A stretch of DNA of 64,000 nucleotides, taken from NCBI RefSeq assembly GCF_002954775.1, contig NZ_PJME01000036.1, positions 1 through 64,000 of the forward strand, written 5' to 3'. Source of the stretch: Streptomyces geranii (lineage in GTDB: Bacteria; Actinomycetota; Actinomycetes; Streptomycetales; Streptomycetaceae). Position numbers and translations under genes: made by a program. Positions within the stretch are counted from its first letter, which is position 1, and each line of letters starts with the position of its first letter. Below are positions 56,822-64,000 of the stretch, in pieces. The notes under the pieces were generated by a model. That model was not told the DNA's origin, did not search any database, and saw only the letters and a list, made by a program, of their open reading frames with translations.

Positions 56822-58321
56822 GTGACTCCTCTCTTTGCCCGTACCCGGGAGCGCCAGCGTGGTCTGCGCCTGTGGCACGTGTGGGTCGTCCTGCCCTTGG
56901 CGTTCATCGCCGCGCTGACAGTCGCGGGTGGCGTGTTCTATGCCGGTTGGGACCTACTCGGCGCCCGGGGGCTCAAGGCCCAGCCGCGCATCGACTCCAA
57001 GACGCTCTTCGACCTGGTGAAGCTGTCGTTCGGCGTGGTCGCCGGGGCCGGCGGTCTGGTCGCCCTGATCGTGGCCTACCGGCGCCAGCGGGTGGACGAG
57101 GACGGCGCGCTGCGTGACGCGACCCGCCTGCACAGCGAGCGGTTCACCGTCGCCGTCTCCCAGCTCGGCGATGCCTCCGCCGCGGTCCGCCTCGGCGGCG
57201 TTCACTCCCTGGCCCACCTCGCCGACGATGCACCCACCCGGGGCCTGCGCCAGACGTGCATCGACGTCCTGTGCGCGTACCTGCGCCTGCCCTACACAGC
57301 GGAATCCGACCTGCCGCCCGGGGACACCGCAGCCCGGCACGAATACCTCGCGCTGCAACAGGTCCGCCACACCGTCATCCGCCTCATCCGCGACCACCTC
57401 CGCCTCGACCTCGAACACACGCACTCCTGGCGCGACTACAGCTTCGCCTTCACCAGCGTGGTCTTCGACGGCGGCGACTTCACCGGCGCGCACTTCCACG
57501 GCACCGTCTCCTTCGACGGCGCGGAGTTCAGCGGCGGCACGGTCGACTTCGACGGCGCGCGGTTCAGCGGCGGCACGGTCTCCTTCGACGGCGCGGAGTT
57601 CAGCGGCGGCACGGTCGACTTCGACGGCGCGCGGTTCAGCGGCGGCACGGTCTCCTTCGACGGCGCGGAGTTCAGCGGCGGCACGGTCTCCTTCAGCATC
57701 GCGGAGTTCAGCGGCGGCACGGTCTCCTTCCGCAACGCGCAGTTCAACGGCGGCACCGTCTCCTTCCGCAACGCGCAGTTCAACGGCGGCACGGTCTTCT
57801 TCCACAACGCGCAGTTCAACGGCGGCACGGTCTCCTTCCGCAACGCGCAGTTCAACGGCGGCACGGTCTTCCTCGGCAACGCGCGGTTCAGCAGTGGCAC
57901 GGTCTCCTTCGACGGCGCGGAGTTCAGCGGCGGCACGGTCTCCTTCAGCATCGCGCAGTTCAGCGGCGGCACGGTCTCCTTCCGCAACGCGCAGTTCAAC
58001 GGCGGCACCGTCTTCTTCGGCGGCGCGCAGTTCAACGGCGGCACGGTTCCCTTCGACGGCGCGCAGTTCAGCGGCGGCACGGTCGACTTCCGCATCGCGC
58101 AGTTCAGCGGCGGCACCGTCTTCTTCCGCAACGCGCAGTTCAGCGGCGGCACGGCCCTCTTCGGAAACGCGGAGTTCAGCAGCGGCACGGTCGACTTCGA
58201 CAGCGCGGAGTTCAACGGCGGCACGGTCGACTTCGCGGGGGCTTTGGGCGTCGCTCCATCGGGGCTGCCTTCGTCGGGAGGGCCCTTGCCTGCTGGGGTG
58301 ACGTTGGCTGATGCCTGGTAG
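56822..58321 (+). CDS. Membrane protein with 12-residue beta-helix-type repeats
   Basis: 499 aa from a GTG at 56822. Two N-terminal membrane helices (LPLAFIAALTVAGGVFYAG; LSFGVVAGAGGLVALIVAY) are followed by a helical cytoplasmic domain (SERFTVAVSQLGDASAAVRL; GVHSLAHLADDAPTR). From about residue 215 to 480 the chain is a run of 21 near-identical units, FSGGTVSFDGAE and variants. The phenylalanines and small residues every 5-6 positions suit a pentapeptide-like right-handed beta-helix. The first 215 residues resemble Streptomyces pentapeptide-repeat membrane proteins. Its role is unknown; the repeats may bind DNA mimetically or act as a rigid spacer. Confidence 0.7.
   Translation: MTPLFARTRERQRGLRLWHVWVVLPLAFIAALTVAGGVFYAGWDLLGARGLKAQPRIDSKTLFDLVKLSFGVVAGAGGLVALIVAYRRQRVDEDGALRDATRLHSERFTVAVSQLGDASAAVRLGGVHSLAHLADDAPTRGLRQTCIDVLCAYLRLPYTAESDLPPGDTAARHEYLALQQVRHTVIRLIRDHLRLDLEHTHSWRDYSFAFTSVVFDGGDFTGAHFHGTVSFDGAEFSGGTVDFDGARFSGGTVSFDGAEFSGGTVDFDGARFSGGTVSFDGAEFSGGTVSFSIAEFSGGTVSFRNAQFNGGTVSFRNAQFNGGTVFFHNAQFNGGTVSFRNAQFNGGTVFLGNARFSSGTVSFDGAEFSGGTVSFSIAQFSGGTVSFRNAQFNGGTVFFGGAQFNGGTVPFDGAQFSGGTVDFRIAQFSGGTVFFRNAQFSGGTALFGNAEFSSGTVDFDSAEFNGGTVDFAGALGVAPSGLPSSGGPLPAGVTLADAW
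57488..58245 (+). repeat. 36-bp coding tandem repeats
   Basis: About 21 units of 36 bp, sharing TTCAGCGGCGGCACGGTC. The variable third of each unit encodes DGAE, DGAR, SIAE, RNAQ, GNAR and similar. Several units are identical and recur in blocks (for example units 12-14 repeat the order of 5-7), so the array has grown by block duplication and recombination. Confidence 0.85.
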
Positions 58322-58343
58322 GTGCGGGCCTCGTGGGCCGGGT

Positions 58344-58610
58344 CTACAGCACCCCCAACAGAGCGTTGTCCTCCCACCGGTCGACGACTTCGAGGTATCC
58401 GGCCAGCATCTTGGAGCAGGGGCCCATCCGCTTTGCTTGGCGATGACGATCTGGTCGTGGCCCTTGAGGCGGGAGGACGTGGCGAGGCCGCGGCGCGGGC
58501 TGTGGCCGGTGAAGCGGATCCCGATTCCGGCGCGTTCGCCGGCGCGGGTGACGACGTCACCGATCGCCGCGGGCTGGAGCCCGCCCTCACGACACCCCTC
58601 CCGATGATCG
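58344..58610 (-). pseudogene. Tyrosine recombinase C-terminal remnant
   Basis: On the minus strand the sequence reads AAIGDVVTRAGERAGIGIRF, TGHSPRRGLATSSRLKGHD, QIVIAKQSGWAP. After a frameshift near 58415, MLAGYLEVVDRWEDNALLGV leads to a TAG at 58344. H-S-x-R-R-G with GH and a late Tyr (AGYLE) is the end of a phage-type integrase; the catalytic His, Arg and Tyr are recognisable, but the N-terminal two thirds are gone and the frame is broken. It is a scar of an earlier integration or recombination event. Confidence 0.7.
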
Positions 58611-59040
58611 CCTCCGTCCTCCTTCCTCATCCGCACCGGCGCCGCCATGGTCTCCGGGCCCGGAGCGGGCGTGCCCGTCGAGGAGCGGTGGAAGCTGTGC
58701 CGCGCGTCTACTGGACCATCCAGAACAGGGGATGGCTTGAACGGTCAATTCCGGTTGGCGGGTGCCGGGAAATCCATACCGGGCGTTTTCTGCCCTTTCC
58801 GTACGCCCTTGTTATTCGCCACCGTTCGCCACCCCTTCATTCTCCGGCAACTAGCAGTGAGGCACTTGCCCGTGGCCTAAGAATGTTCTGCGGTACCGGA
58901 TCCACCCCGCCTGTATCAGGTAATTCCCTGGCAGGACTCCGACGAAAAACGGGGTGCGGCCTGCCCGGCCGCTCAGGAAGCACGATGCTCTCCCACAACC
59001 CAGTAAGGAGCGGGCGCACCCGCAGGCGCGCTGAACTGCC
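58611..59040. other. Gene-free stretch
   Basis: No protein-like reading frame on either strand, and no strong repeat. It lies between the integrase remnant and the small membrane protein gene at 59041 and probably holds that gene's promoter plus debris of the lost recombinase. Confidence 0.4.
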
Positions 59041-59196
59041 ATGTCGAACAACTTCATGAACGAAGCCTGGCCCGAATACGTCGCAGGCGTCCTGGTCCTG
59101 GCCACTGGTGCTGCGACCAGCGCCCTGACCAGGGCATGGCGCCGACGCAGGCGGCTTAGGCGGGACCACGAAACCGCAGCCGACGGCGGCGAGTGA
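59041..59196 (+). CDS. Small single-helix membrane protein
   Basis: 51 aa. One membrane helix (YVAGVLVLATGAATSALT) is followed by a strongly basic stretch (RAWRRRRRLRRDHE), so the C-terminus should be cytoplasmic. Codon bias is coding-like. The ribosome site is weak. It is followed after 33 bp by the HTH-like regulator at 59230 and may be co-transcribed with it. Confidence 0.5.
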   Translation: MSNNFMNEAWPEYVAGVLVLATGAATSALTRAWRRRRRLRRDHETAADGGE

Positions 59197-59229
59197 TTTT
59201 CCCCGACCCCGATTTCACCGGAGATTTCT

Positions 59230-60228
59230 GTGCACGAATCCCATAACGTCGTCCTTCAGACGACAAAAAAAGTCGTCCGCAAGACGACACCACGGCGACC
59301 GGAAGCGGAAACACATCGAATTGACGCCTGGAATCATCTGAAAGAACCCGAGTTAGTCGACGCGGACACCTGGCTGGGAGAACTCGCCAAGATTCACCGC
59401 CCCCTGAACCACACCGGAACCCTGAGGGAGATCGCGGCCGAGTACGACCAGGTCCTCGAAAGCATCGAGTTCGGCGCTCTGGAGGACCTCAGCGAGACCA
59501 AGATCCTTGCCGCCCTGCTCGTCCAGCGGGCCCTGCGGGACAAGCTCCACATCGACGAACCGCGCCTGATCGCCGCCGCCCGCCGCAAGAACATCACCTG
59601 GTCACGCCTCGCCTCGGCCATGGAAGTGGGCAGCCGGCAGTCGGCCGAACGCCGCTACCTGCAGCTGCGCCAGGACATCGACGGCATCGTCGGCCACTCC
59701 CTGACCCAGAGCGACCGGGTCGAAGCCGCCCGGACCCAGCGCGACCGCAAGACCGAACAACACTGGGCGGCCGACCACGCCCACGAAATCATCGAAGTCG
59801 CCCGGCGCCTTGCCGCCCTCCCCGACCTCCAGCAACGGGCTGACACCTGCCCCAAAGTCACCCGCGCCAACCAAGTCGCCATCCTCCACGCACACCGCAA
59901 CGGAGAAGAGGACGCCCCGGCCCCCGTACGCACGCCGTGGCCGGACAAGCTCATCGAAACGGTTGCCGTAGAGGACGCCCACCGCAAGGCCGAAGCAGCC
60001 CTCCGTGAACCTCCCGCCGACCCCGGACAGGACTCCCCGGCACCCGCGCCCGCACCGATGACACCGGTCAAGCACGCCCGTCTGATCCACCAGATGTTCA
60101 GCCTGGTCGGCTACGCCATCGACAGCGACAACGTCGACCTCGCCGACCACCAGGACCTCGTGGACGCGATCCGCGGACTCTACGACCAGGCCGGCCCCGC
60201 CGCCCCCCGCGCTCCCGAGGACTACTGA
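59230..60228 (+). CDS. Putative regulator resembling Streptomyces HSP18-regulator-like proteins
   Basis: 332 aa from a GTG at 59230. Residues 85-150 form an HTH-like core (LSETKILAALLVQRALRDKL; ARRKNITWSRLASAMEVGSR; QSAERRYLQLRQDIDG), a layout I associate with Streptomyces proteins labelled HSP18 transcriptional regulator. The rest is charged and helical (ARRLAALPDLQQRADTC; LIHQMFSLVGYAID). Its first 20 codons contain two copies of a GTCGTC/GACGAC palindrome encoding VVLQTTKKVVRKTT, which may serve as a self-operator or RNA hairpin. Confidence 0.6.
   Translation: MHESHNVVLQTTKKVVRKTTPRRPEAETHRIDAWNHLKEPELVDADTWLGELAKIHRPLNHTGTLREIAAEYDQVLESIEFGALEDLSETKILAALLVQRALRDKLHIDEPRLIAAARRKNITWSRLASAMEVGSRQSAERRYLQLRQDIDGIVGHSLTQSDRVEAARTQRDRKTEQHWAADHAHEIIEVARRLAALPDLQQRADTCPKVTRANQVAILHAHRNGEEDAPAPVRTPWPDKLIETVAVEDAHRKAEAALREPPADPGQDSPAPAPAPMTPVKHARLIHQMFSLVGYAIDSDNVDLADHQDLVDAIRGLYDQAGPAAPRAPEDY
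59248..59288. repeat. Tandem GTCGTC-N5-GACGAC palindromes
   Basis: GTCGTC-cttca-GACGAC (59248-59264) and GTCGTC-cgcaa-GACGAC (59272-59288) are separated by seven A residues, with centres 24 bp apart, inside the start of the regulator gene. As RNA they would form two adjacent short hairpins just after the start codon. Confidence 0.6.
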
Positions 60229-60416
60229 CCGACCACCGCGAGAGCAAGAGCCGAGCACCCCGAGCACGAAGCCCCGGCTGGAGGAAAGGAGACAGGCCCA
60301 GGGCAGCCGCCTTCCGGCGGAAGACTCCACATGGCTGCAGCCTGTGGAAGGAGGCCGCCGGCCTCGACGACCCTGGCGGCGGCCCCGGGGCGGAGTGGCC
60401 TCAGCGAAACGACAGC

Positions 60417-60590
60417 TCACCGGGGGACGATCGGCGTCACGAGAGCGGCCAGCACCGCCACGCCGGCCAACCCGACGAGCAACGGCTCGCGGCAGGACGG
60501 ATGACGGTGCGCCAGGTAGACGAGGCTGCCGAAGACCATGACGCCGAGCAGGACGAACAGCAAGACGACGAGCAGGGCAAGCGAGGACAT
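60417..60590 (-). CDS. Small two-helix membrane protein
   Basis: 57 aa from the ATG at 60590. Two hydrophobic helices (LALLVVLLFVLLGVMVFGSL and LLVGLAGVAVLAALVTPIV) are joined by a polar loop (AHRHPSCRE). The ribosome site is weak. It converges with the regulator gene; the gap 60229-60416 has a small hairpin (CCGCC / GGCGG) near 60310. Confidence 0.55.
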   Translation of the reverse strand: MSSLALLVVLLFVLLGVMVFGSLVYLAHRHPSCREPLLVGLAGVAVLAALVTPIVPR

Positions 60591-60860
60591 GGTGGGGGCG
60601 GTTCCCTTCCGTTTCGGACATGCGGGGTTTGTCACGGGGTTTGCCCGTACGTCGGGCACGGCGGCTACCGCCTGGGCGACCAGTTCCCTGGTCGCCCGGC
60701 CTTCCTCCACAGGGTGATGGCAACGGAAACGGTGCCCCCCGGATTGACGCGGCCGTGAACTCCGGCATCCCCTCCGCGCACACCGCACTCGCCTTCCAGC
60801 AGAGTGTCCACAACGGGCAGCCGAACGAGGGATGAGTTACCGAGAGCACCGAGACCAGTG

Positions 60861-61673
60861 TCAGATCCCCACAGGGCCGTGCCGCCGGGCGGAGCGGCGC
60901 TGCTTTTCGGCGGCGAGCCGCTTGGCCTTGCGCCGGACCCGTTCGCCGAAGGCCTCCGGGTCGGCGACGCCGGCGACGGCCGCCGCCTCCGTCCAAGTGG
61001 TGGCCTCGCCCTCGGCGTACGCGACCACCACCGCCCGCTCGACCGGATCCAGGCCGCGCAGCACGGCGTTGAGCCGCTCGTCCTCAAACACCCCGCCCGC
61101 CGTGTGCGCGAGGAAGTCGACCTCGTACACGACCAGGTCGTACAGCGACAGCCCGTCGCCGAGCGGCGCGTCCAGGGACAGCACCCGCCCGCGCCGGATC
61201 CGGCGCCGCCACTCCGGGACCAGCTGCCGGTGCAGCGTGCGCGCCTCCGCCCTCAACGCGCCGAACGCTGTGGCTGGCAGATGTCCGGTGCGCAGCAGCG
61301 GCTCGCACCAGTCACCGAGGAGGGCCGTGGTCACCGCCTCCCGCCACCGCTCGCTGCTCGGCAGCGTCAGGACGTCGACACTTAGGGCGTCCACTGCCTC
61401 CGGGCGCTTGTCGAGCGGGACCTCAACGGAGCCGACGCTATACGTGGCCTTCCCGAGGGCCTGGCTGCGAAGCCTCATGGAATACACCTCCTCGCGAGTG
61501 GGGCAGGTGTTGTAGACGATGTCGTAGACAGGGTCGATGTAGGTGTCGTCGCGCCGGATTACTGAGCCTGTAACGATTCCTGGCCGAATGCGGCGCTTCA
61601 AAGGAACGGCATGGGTCCAGTCTTCGGCGCGGCATCCGGGGATGGCAGGGCGGTTCGGAGGAATGGGATTCAC
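60861..61673 (-). CDS. Sigma-region-4-like protein
   Basis: 270 aa from a GTG at 61673, with AAGGAG nine bases upstream. A shorter 205-aa form could start at an ATG at 61478, which has GAGGAGG. The C-terminal 70 residues resemble sigma-70 region 4 (LNAVLRGLDPVERAVVVAYA; TTWTEAAAVAGVADPEAFGE) followed by a basic tail (RVRRKAKRLAAEKQRRSAR). The centre is helical. No sigma region 2 is seen, so it is probably a DNA-binding regulator rather than a true sigma factor. Codons before 61478 are less GC-biased. Confidence 0.55.
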   Translation of the reverse strand: MNPIPPNRPAIPGCRAEDWTHAVPLKRRIRPGIVTGSVIRRDDTYIDPVYDIVYNTCPTREEVYSMRLRSQALGKATYSVGSVEVPLDKRPEAVDALSVDVLTLPSSERWREAVTTALLGDWCEPLLRTGHLPATAFGALRAEARTLHRQLVPEWRRRIRRGRVLSLDAPLGDGLSLYDLVVYEVDFLAHTAGGVFEDERLNAVLRGLDPVERAVVVAYAEGEATTWTEAAAVAGVADPEAFGERVRRKAKRLAAEKQRRSARRHGPVGI

Positions 61674-61770
61674 CTTGCACGGCTCCTTGCGCGGTCGGGG
61701 TGCTTCACCTCTCAGTCCCGGACGGCGGGCCCATCGGCAATGAATCTTCAGAATGCGGGCGTGATTTGGG

Positions 61771-62568
61771 TCATGGTGCGGTGGCGGGGGTGTGCTGTGG
61801 GGTGAGGAGGGCGGCGAACTCGCGGTCGTGGGCGGCGCGGTCGCGGGCCTGTACCGCGGCGGCGCGGTGGGTGTCGGCGTGGTCGGGTTCGAGGCCGGCG
61901 AGTTCGTCGTGCCGTTCGGCGTTCTCCTCGCGCAGGTCGGCCAGGTCGCGCAGGGTCTCGGCGCGGTCGGCGGGTGCGGCGCCGTCACGGGCGAGGCGGT
62001 GCAGGTCGTCCTGGCGGCGCTGTTCGGTGGCGGCCAGTGCGGCGAGGCGGGCCTTTACGGTGACGGCGCGTTCGCGGCGGGCGCGTTCGGCGGCCTCGGC
62101 TCCGGGGAAGCGGACCGCGTCCAGGGCGCGGCTGAAGGCGTCGGCGGGCCGGTCGTCGGCGAGGCGGGCGTAGCCGACGTTGAGGACGGTTGCCGCCTCC
62201 ATGGCGCTCACGCCGCGGTGCTCGGGCAGGGCGCGGCGTCCGGCGGCGGCCCAGGCGGCGGCGTGCGGCGCCCACCGTTCCTGGGCGGCCTGCCGGGTGA
62301 TGCCGCCGGCGGCCCTGCCGATCTGGGTCCAGGTGGCGCCGTCCTCGCGGTCGGCGACCACGGCCTGGGCGATGAGTGCGTCCAGGCGCTCGCGCAGGGC
62401 GATTGTGCGGTGGACCCGCTCGCCGGGCGGGACGTCGGTGGTGTCGGCGGGGTGGGCGAGCAGATCGTAGGCGAGGTCGCCGAGGGCCCGGGCGCGCAGG
62501 CCGTAGGCGACGTGGGCTTCGTCCCGGGGCGAGAGCAGCTCGGGCCGGTCGGGCGCGGTGTCGTTCAT
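61771..62568 (-). CDS. HTH-like helical protein
   Basis: 265 aa from the ATG at 62568. An HTH-like segment lies near residues 78-100 (ATWTQIGRAAGGITRQAAQE), preceded by helical repeats (TIALRERLDALIAQAVVADR). The C-terminal half is a long charged coil (DLADLREENAERHDELAGLE). The gap upstream contains several CCTGAC/GTCAGG elements, one of which begins five bases before the start codon, so this may be the protein that binds them. Confidence 0.6.
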   Translation of the reverse strand: MNDTAPDRPELLSPRDEAHVAYGLRARALGDLAYDLLAHPADTTDVPPGERVHRTIALRERLDALIAQAVVADREDGATWTQIGRAAGGITRQAAQERWAPHAAAWAAAGRRALPEHRGVSAMEAATVLNVGYARLADDRPADAFSRALDAVRFPGAEAAERARRERAVTVKARLAALAATEQRRQDDLHRLARDGAAPADRAETLRDLADLREENAERHDELAGLEPDHADTHRAAAVQARDRAAHDREFAALLTPQHTPATAP

Positions 62569-62572
62569 GCAC

Positions 62573-62770
62573 GTCAGGCTATATCTGACAGTCCTGGCCC
62601 GTAAGGCGGGACATGCCCTGCCAGGACGTCATGACTGGCCTGACGGATGAAAGGAGTCAGGTCCACCCGTACGGTGGCGCGGTCAGATCCTGCCTGCCAG
62701 GGCGAGTGCGTTCGGTATATCCTGACGGTTATTTTCCGTCAGGGCTGGCTTGCTTATTATTCATGTCAGG
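62573..62770. repeat. CCTGAC-N11-GTCAGG operator-like repeats
   Basis: Two 23-bp palindromes, CCTGACGG-N9-GTCAGG, lie at 62639-62661 and 62721-62743, exactly 82 bp apart; the second is extended to CCTGACGG-ttatttt-CCGTCAGG. Single GTCAGG half-sites are at 62573 and 62765, and TCCTGGC / GCCAGGA forms another inverted repeat (62592-62626). They occupy the divergent gap 62569-63092, which holds no gene and whose right part is AT-richer, with likely promoters for the genes on both sides. Confidence 0.65.
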
Positions 62771-63092
62771 TTCACCTTGACGAATCTTGGCGATGGTCGG
62801 ACGGTGGGGGTGTCGCCTCGGGTCCCGGTGCTCGTGCCGAGGACGACCGGTCGGAAGATGCAACTTACCCGTCAAAAATCTGTCCCAGGTGACCAGAATT
62901 GTATTCTTCGATATCCCAGGAAGATCTTTCCGAAAGAGGGTTGCACTCCCCGGCTCAAGGTATCGGCAATTCTTCGACTTTTTGCCCGCAACCTCGATTG
63001 GCTTCGCTACGTTGACCTCACGCCAAGCTTACTTACGCTGGGTTGTCGATGATGAACAGCGGGTATAACACCGAAGCTTCGAGAGGGGTGTG

Positions 63093-63785
63093 ATGGACAG
63101 GGACAGCCTGCTCACCGGGATACTCGCCGTGCTCGATCCCACCACAAGAGTCGTTCCTGCTCGCTCCTGCCCTACAACTGCACCACCGCGGTCTTTCACC
63201 GAAGGCGCCGAGGCACTGATCGCAGAACTGGACCGGCTTCCTCCGCCCGACACGGCCGAGCCCGCCGATCACTTGCCCGGGTTGCGGCTCGCCGCCGTCC
63301 GGGTCAGCTTTATCTCCGCGCTCATCACCGTGGCGTGTCTGCCTGCGCTGGCACTGGACATCGAATGGCCCCTGATCTTCGTGGCCGCGGCCTCGCTCGC
63401 TGCCACACTGCTCATCGTTCTCTTCCTCGCCGGGCTGTACCGGTCCATCGCCCGCCGCGAGGCACTGGAGCAACTGCACCACCAGCACATGAAGGATCTG
63501 CTGGCAAGCATGGCCCGCCAGCGCGTAGCCGACCTCGAAGACCGCGAGCTCATCGAGCGCAGCAAGAACAACCCTGAGCTGACCAGCGCCATCCTGGCAA
63601 CGATCATGACCGAGTACACCGATGCCGAGCTTCCTGCGGCCATGCCTCGCGAGCGGAGTTCCGCTTCGCGGACTCTGTCCCTGTCACGCGTCCTTGCCGT
63701 AGCCGGGCCCCACCATCCTCTGGCTCGCGTCCTGCGAAGGCTGGCATCCGACGTGAAAATGACAGATACCAGCGAGGCCCTTTGA
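63093..63785 (+). CDS. Membrane protein
   Basis: 230 aa from the ATG at 63093, one codon after an alternative GTG; GAGAGGGG lies upstream. The N-terminal 70 residues are soluble. Two membrane helices follow (AVRVSFISALITVACLPALA and LIFVAAASLAATLLIVLFLA), then a charged helix (REALEQLHHQHMKDLLASMA) and a soluble C-terminus. No family is recognised. It is coupled to the next gene. Confidence 0.6.
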   Translation: MDRDSLLTGILAVLDPTTRVVPARSCPTTAPPRSFTEGAEALIAELDRLPPPDTAEPADHLPGLRLAAVRVSFISALITVACLPALALDIEWPLIFVAAASLAATLLIVLFLAGLYRSIARREALEQLHHQHMKDLLASMARQRVADLEDRELIERSKNNPELTSAILATIMTEYTDAELPAAMPRERSSASRTLSLSRVLAVAGPHHPLARVLRRLASDVKMTDTSEAL

Positions 63786-64000
63786 CTCCGCCACCGGCCA
63801 TCGACGACGAGGCCAAAGCACAACTCGAAGTCGTCATCGAGCTGTCCCGCAAACTGAAAGGCACGTCAGCAAAGCAGCTCAGAATGGCAATGAATGCCAT
63901 CAACTATCCGGCTCGGACCGAACGCATCCGCGTCTACGTCGACGGCGCCACCACCGCCTTTGGCTCAGTGGTATCTGCGGCCATCGTCGGGGCGTACCTG
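63782..64000 (+). CDS. Hypothetical protein, partial at right edge
   Basis: The frame opens at a TTG at 63782 that overlaps the stop of the membrane protein gene as TTGA, and stays open to the edge (73 codons). It begins LTPPPAIDDEAKAQLEVVIE and continues with ELSRKLKGTSAKQLRMAMNA and a beta-rich stretch (ERIRVYVDGATTAFGSVVSA). The overlap suggests co-translation with the membrane protein. Too little is visible to name it. Confidence 0.5.
   Translation, partial: MTPPPAIDDEAKAQLEVVIELSRKLKGTSAKQLRMAMNAINYPARTERIRVYVDGATTAFGSVVSAAIVGAYL

Noticed and set aside
57488..58245. Tandem repeats considered as a CRISPR array
   Set aside because: Units are contiguous 36-bp coding repeats with no unique spacers, and no cas genes are present.
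56954..58648. A 564-codon minus-strand frame across the 12-residue repeats
   Set aside because: It is the antisense of the tandem repeat array; only its first part (58416-58610) is meaningful, as the integrase remnant.
1..64000. Telomere-like terminal palindromes, tRNA or rRNA genes, intact insertion sequences
   Set aside because: None could be recognised by eye on either strand, so whether the replicon is linear or circular cannot be told from this window.

Overview
The window is high-GC DNA with strongly GC3-biased codon use, GTG/TTG starts and ATGA/TGATG overlaps between genes. Together with WhiB, Lsr2-type, DUF2637, DUF5999 and RRQRL-motif zinc proteins, this points to Streptomyces or a close relative. 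The gene content (MobF relaxase, FtsK/TraB-like transfer ATPase, ParA/ParB, a Rep-like protein beside DnaA boxes, a plasmid-borne sliding clamp) says this is part of a large conjugative plasmid or an integrative element. No rRNA, tRNA, CRISPR array, intact transposase or telomere was seen.

Layout. (1) 0-9 kb, minus strand: the edge of a nucleotidyltransferase-like gene, a replication-relaxation family protein, a zinc protein, an iteron-like cluster of GGTGCGCA (2.37-2.82 kb), a small membrane protein and a truncated copy of the relaxase C-terminus. A three-gene cassette follows (small membrane protein, ECF-like sigma, 448-aa membrane protein), then the MobF relaxase with a coupled small gene. 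(2) 9.5-12.1 kb: parB and parA with two copies of a 17-bp palindrome (candidate parS) and an inverted repeat at parA. (3) 12.2-13.1 kb: one plus-strand gene and a perfect 22-bp bidirectional terminator. (4) 13.1-29 kb: a long minus-strand block of about 22 small genes, many overlapping by 1-8 nt. It includes a three-Cys-motif DUF5131 protein, a deoxyribosyltransferase-like protein, a DnaN-like clamp, an Lsr2-domain protein, an ASCH protein, a degenerate GGDEF protein and a PNK-like kinase. (5) 29.2-40.5 kb: the transfer block with the ATPase, a very basic disordered protein, a coiled-coil/DUF2637 membrane protein, DUF5999 and WhiB. Many wider intergenic gaps in blocks 4 and 5 hold a strong GC-rich stem-loop.

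(6) 40.9-46 kb, mainly plus strand: a GntR regulator, an XRE regulator flanked by TGTATCC repeats, L-asparaginase, a PPC/DUF296 protein, a GIY-YIG-like gene broken by an in-frame TAA, and one minus-strand orphan. (7) 46-50 kb: a control region with two DnaA boxes, a Rep-like winged-helix protein, and a DciA-like gene broken by a frameshift and an amber codon. (8) 50.1-51.9 kb: a second small-membrane-protein/sigma/partner cassette. (9) 52.4-56.3 kb: a second DUF5131 gene convergent with its known partner family TcmP, next to a large HTH/coiled-coil/TPR protein. (10) 56.5-64 kb: a membrane protein with about 21 repeats of 12 residues, an integrase remnant, several small membrane proteins and regulators with striking operator-like repeats, and a gene pair running off the right edge.

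How it fits together. ParAB and the candidate parS sites would keep the replicon. The Rep-like protein with DnaA boxes, and perhaps the iterons at 2.4 kb, would start replication. Relaxase, ATPase and DUF2637 proteins would carry out transfer. The two DUF5131 genes, TcmP, clamp, deoxyribosyltransferase-like and kinase genes suggest nucleic-acid or nucleotide modification of unknown purpose, and are the best place to look for an undescribed system. Functions are read from translated sequence and motif memory only; no database search was possible.
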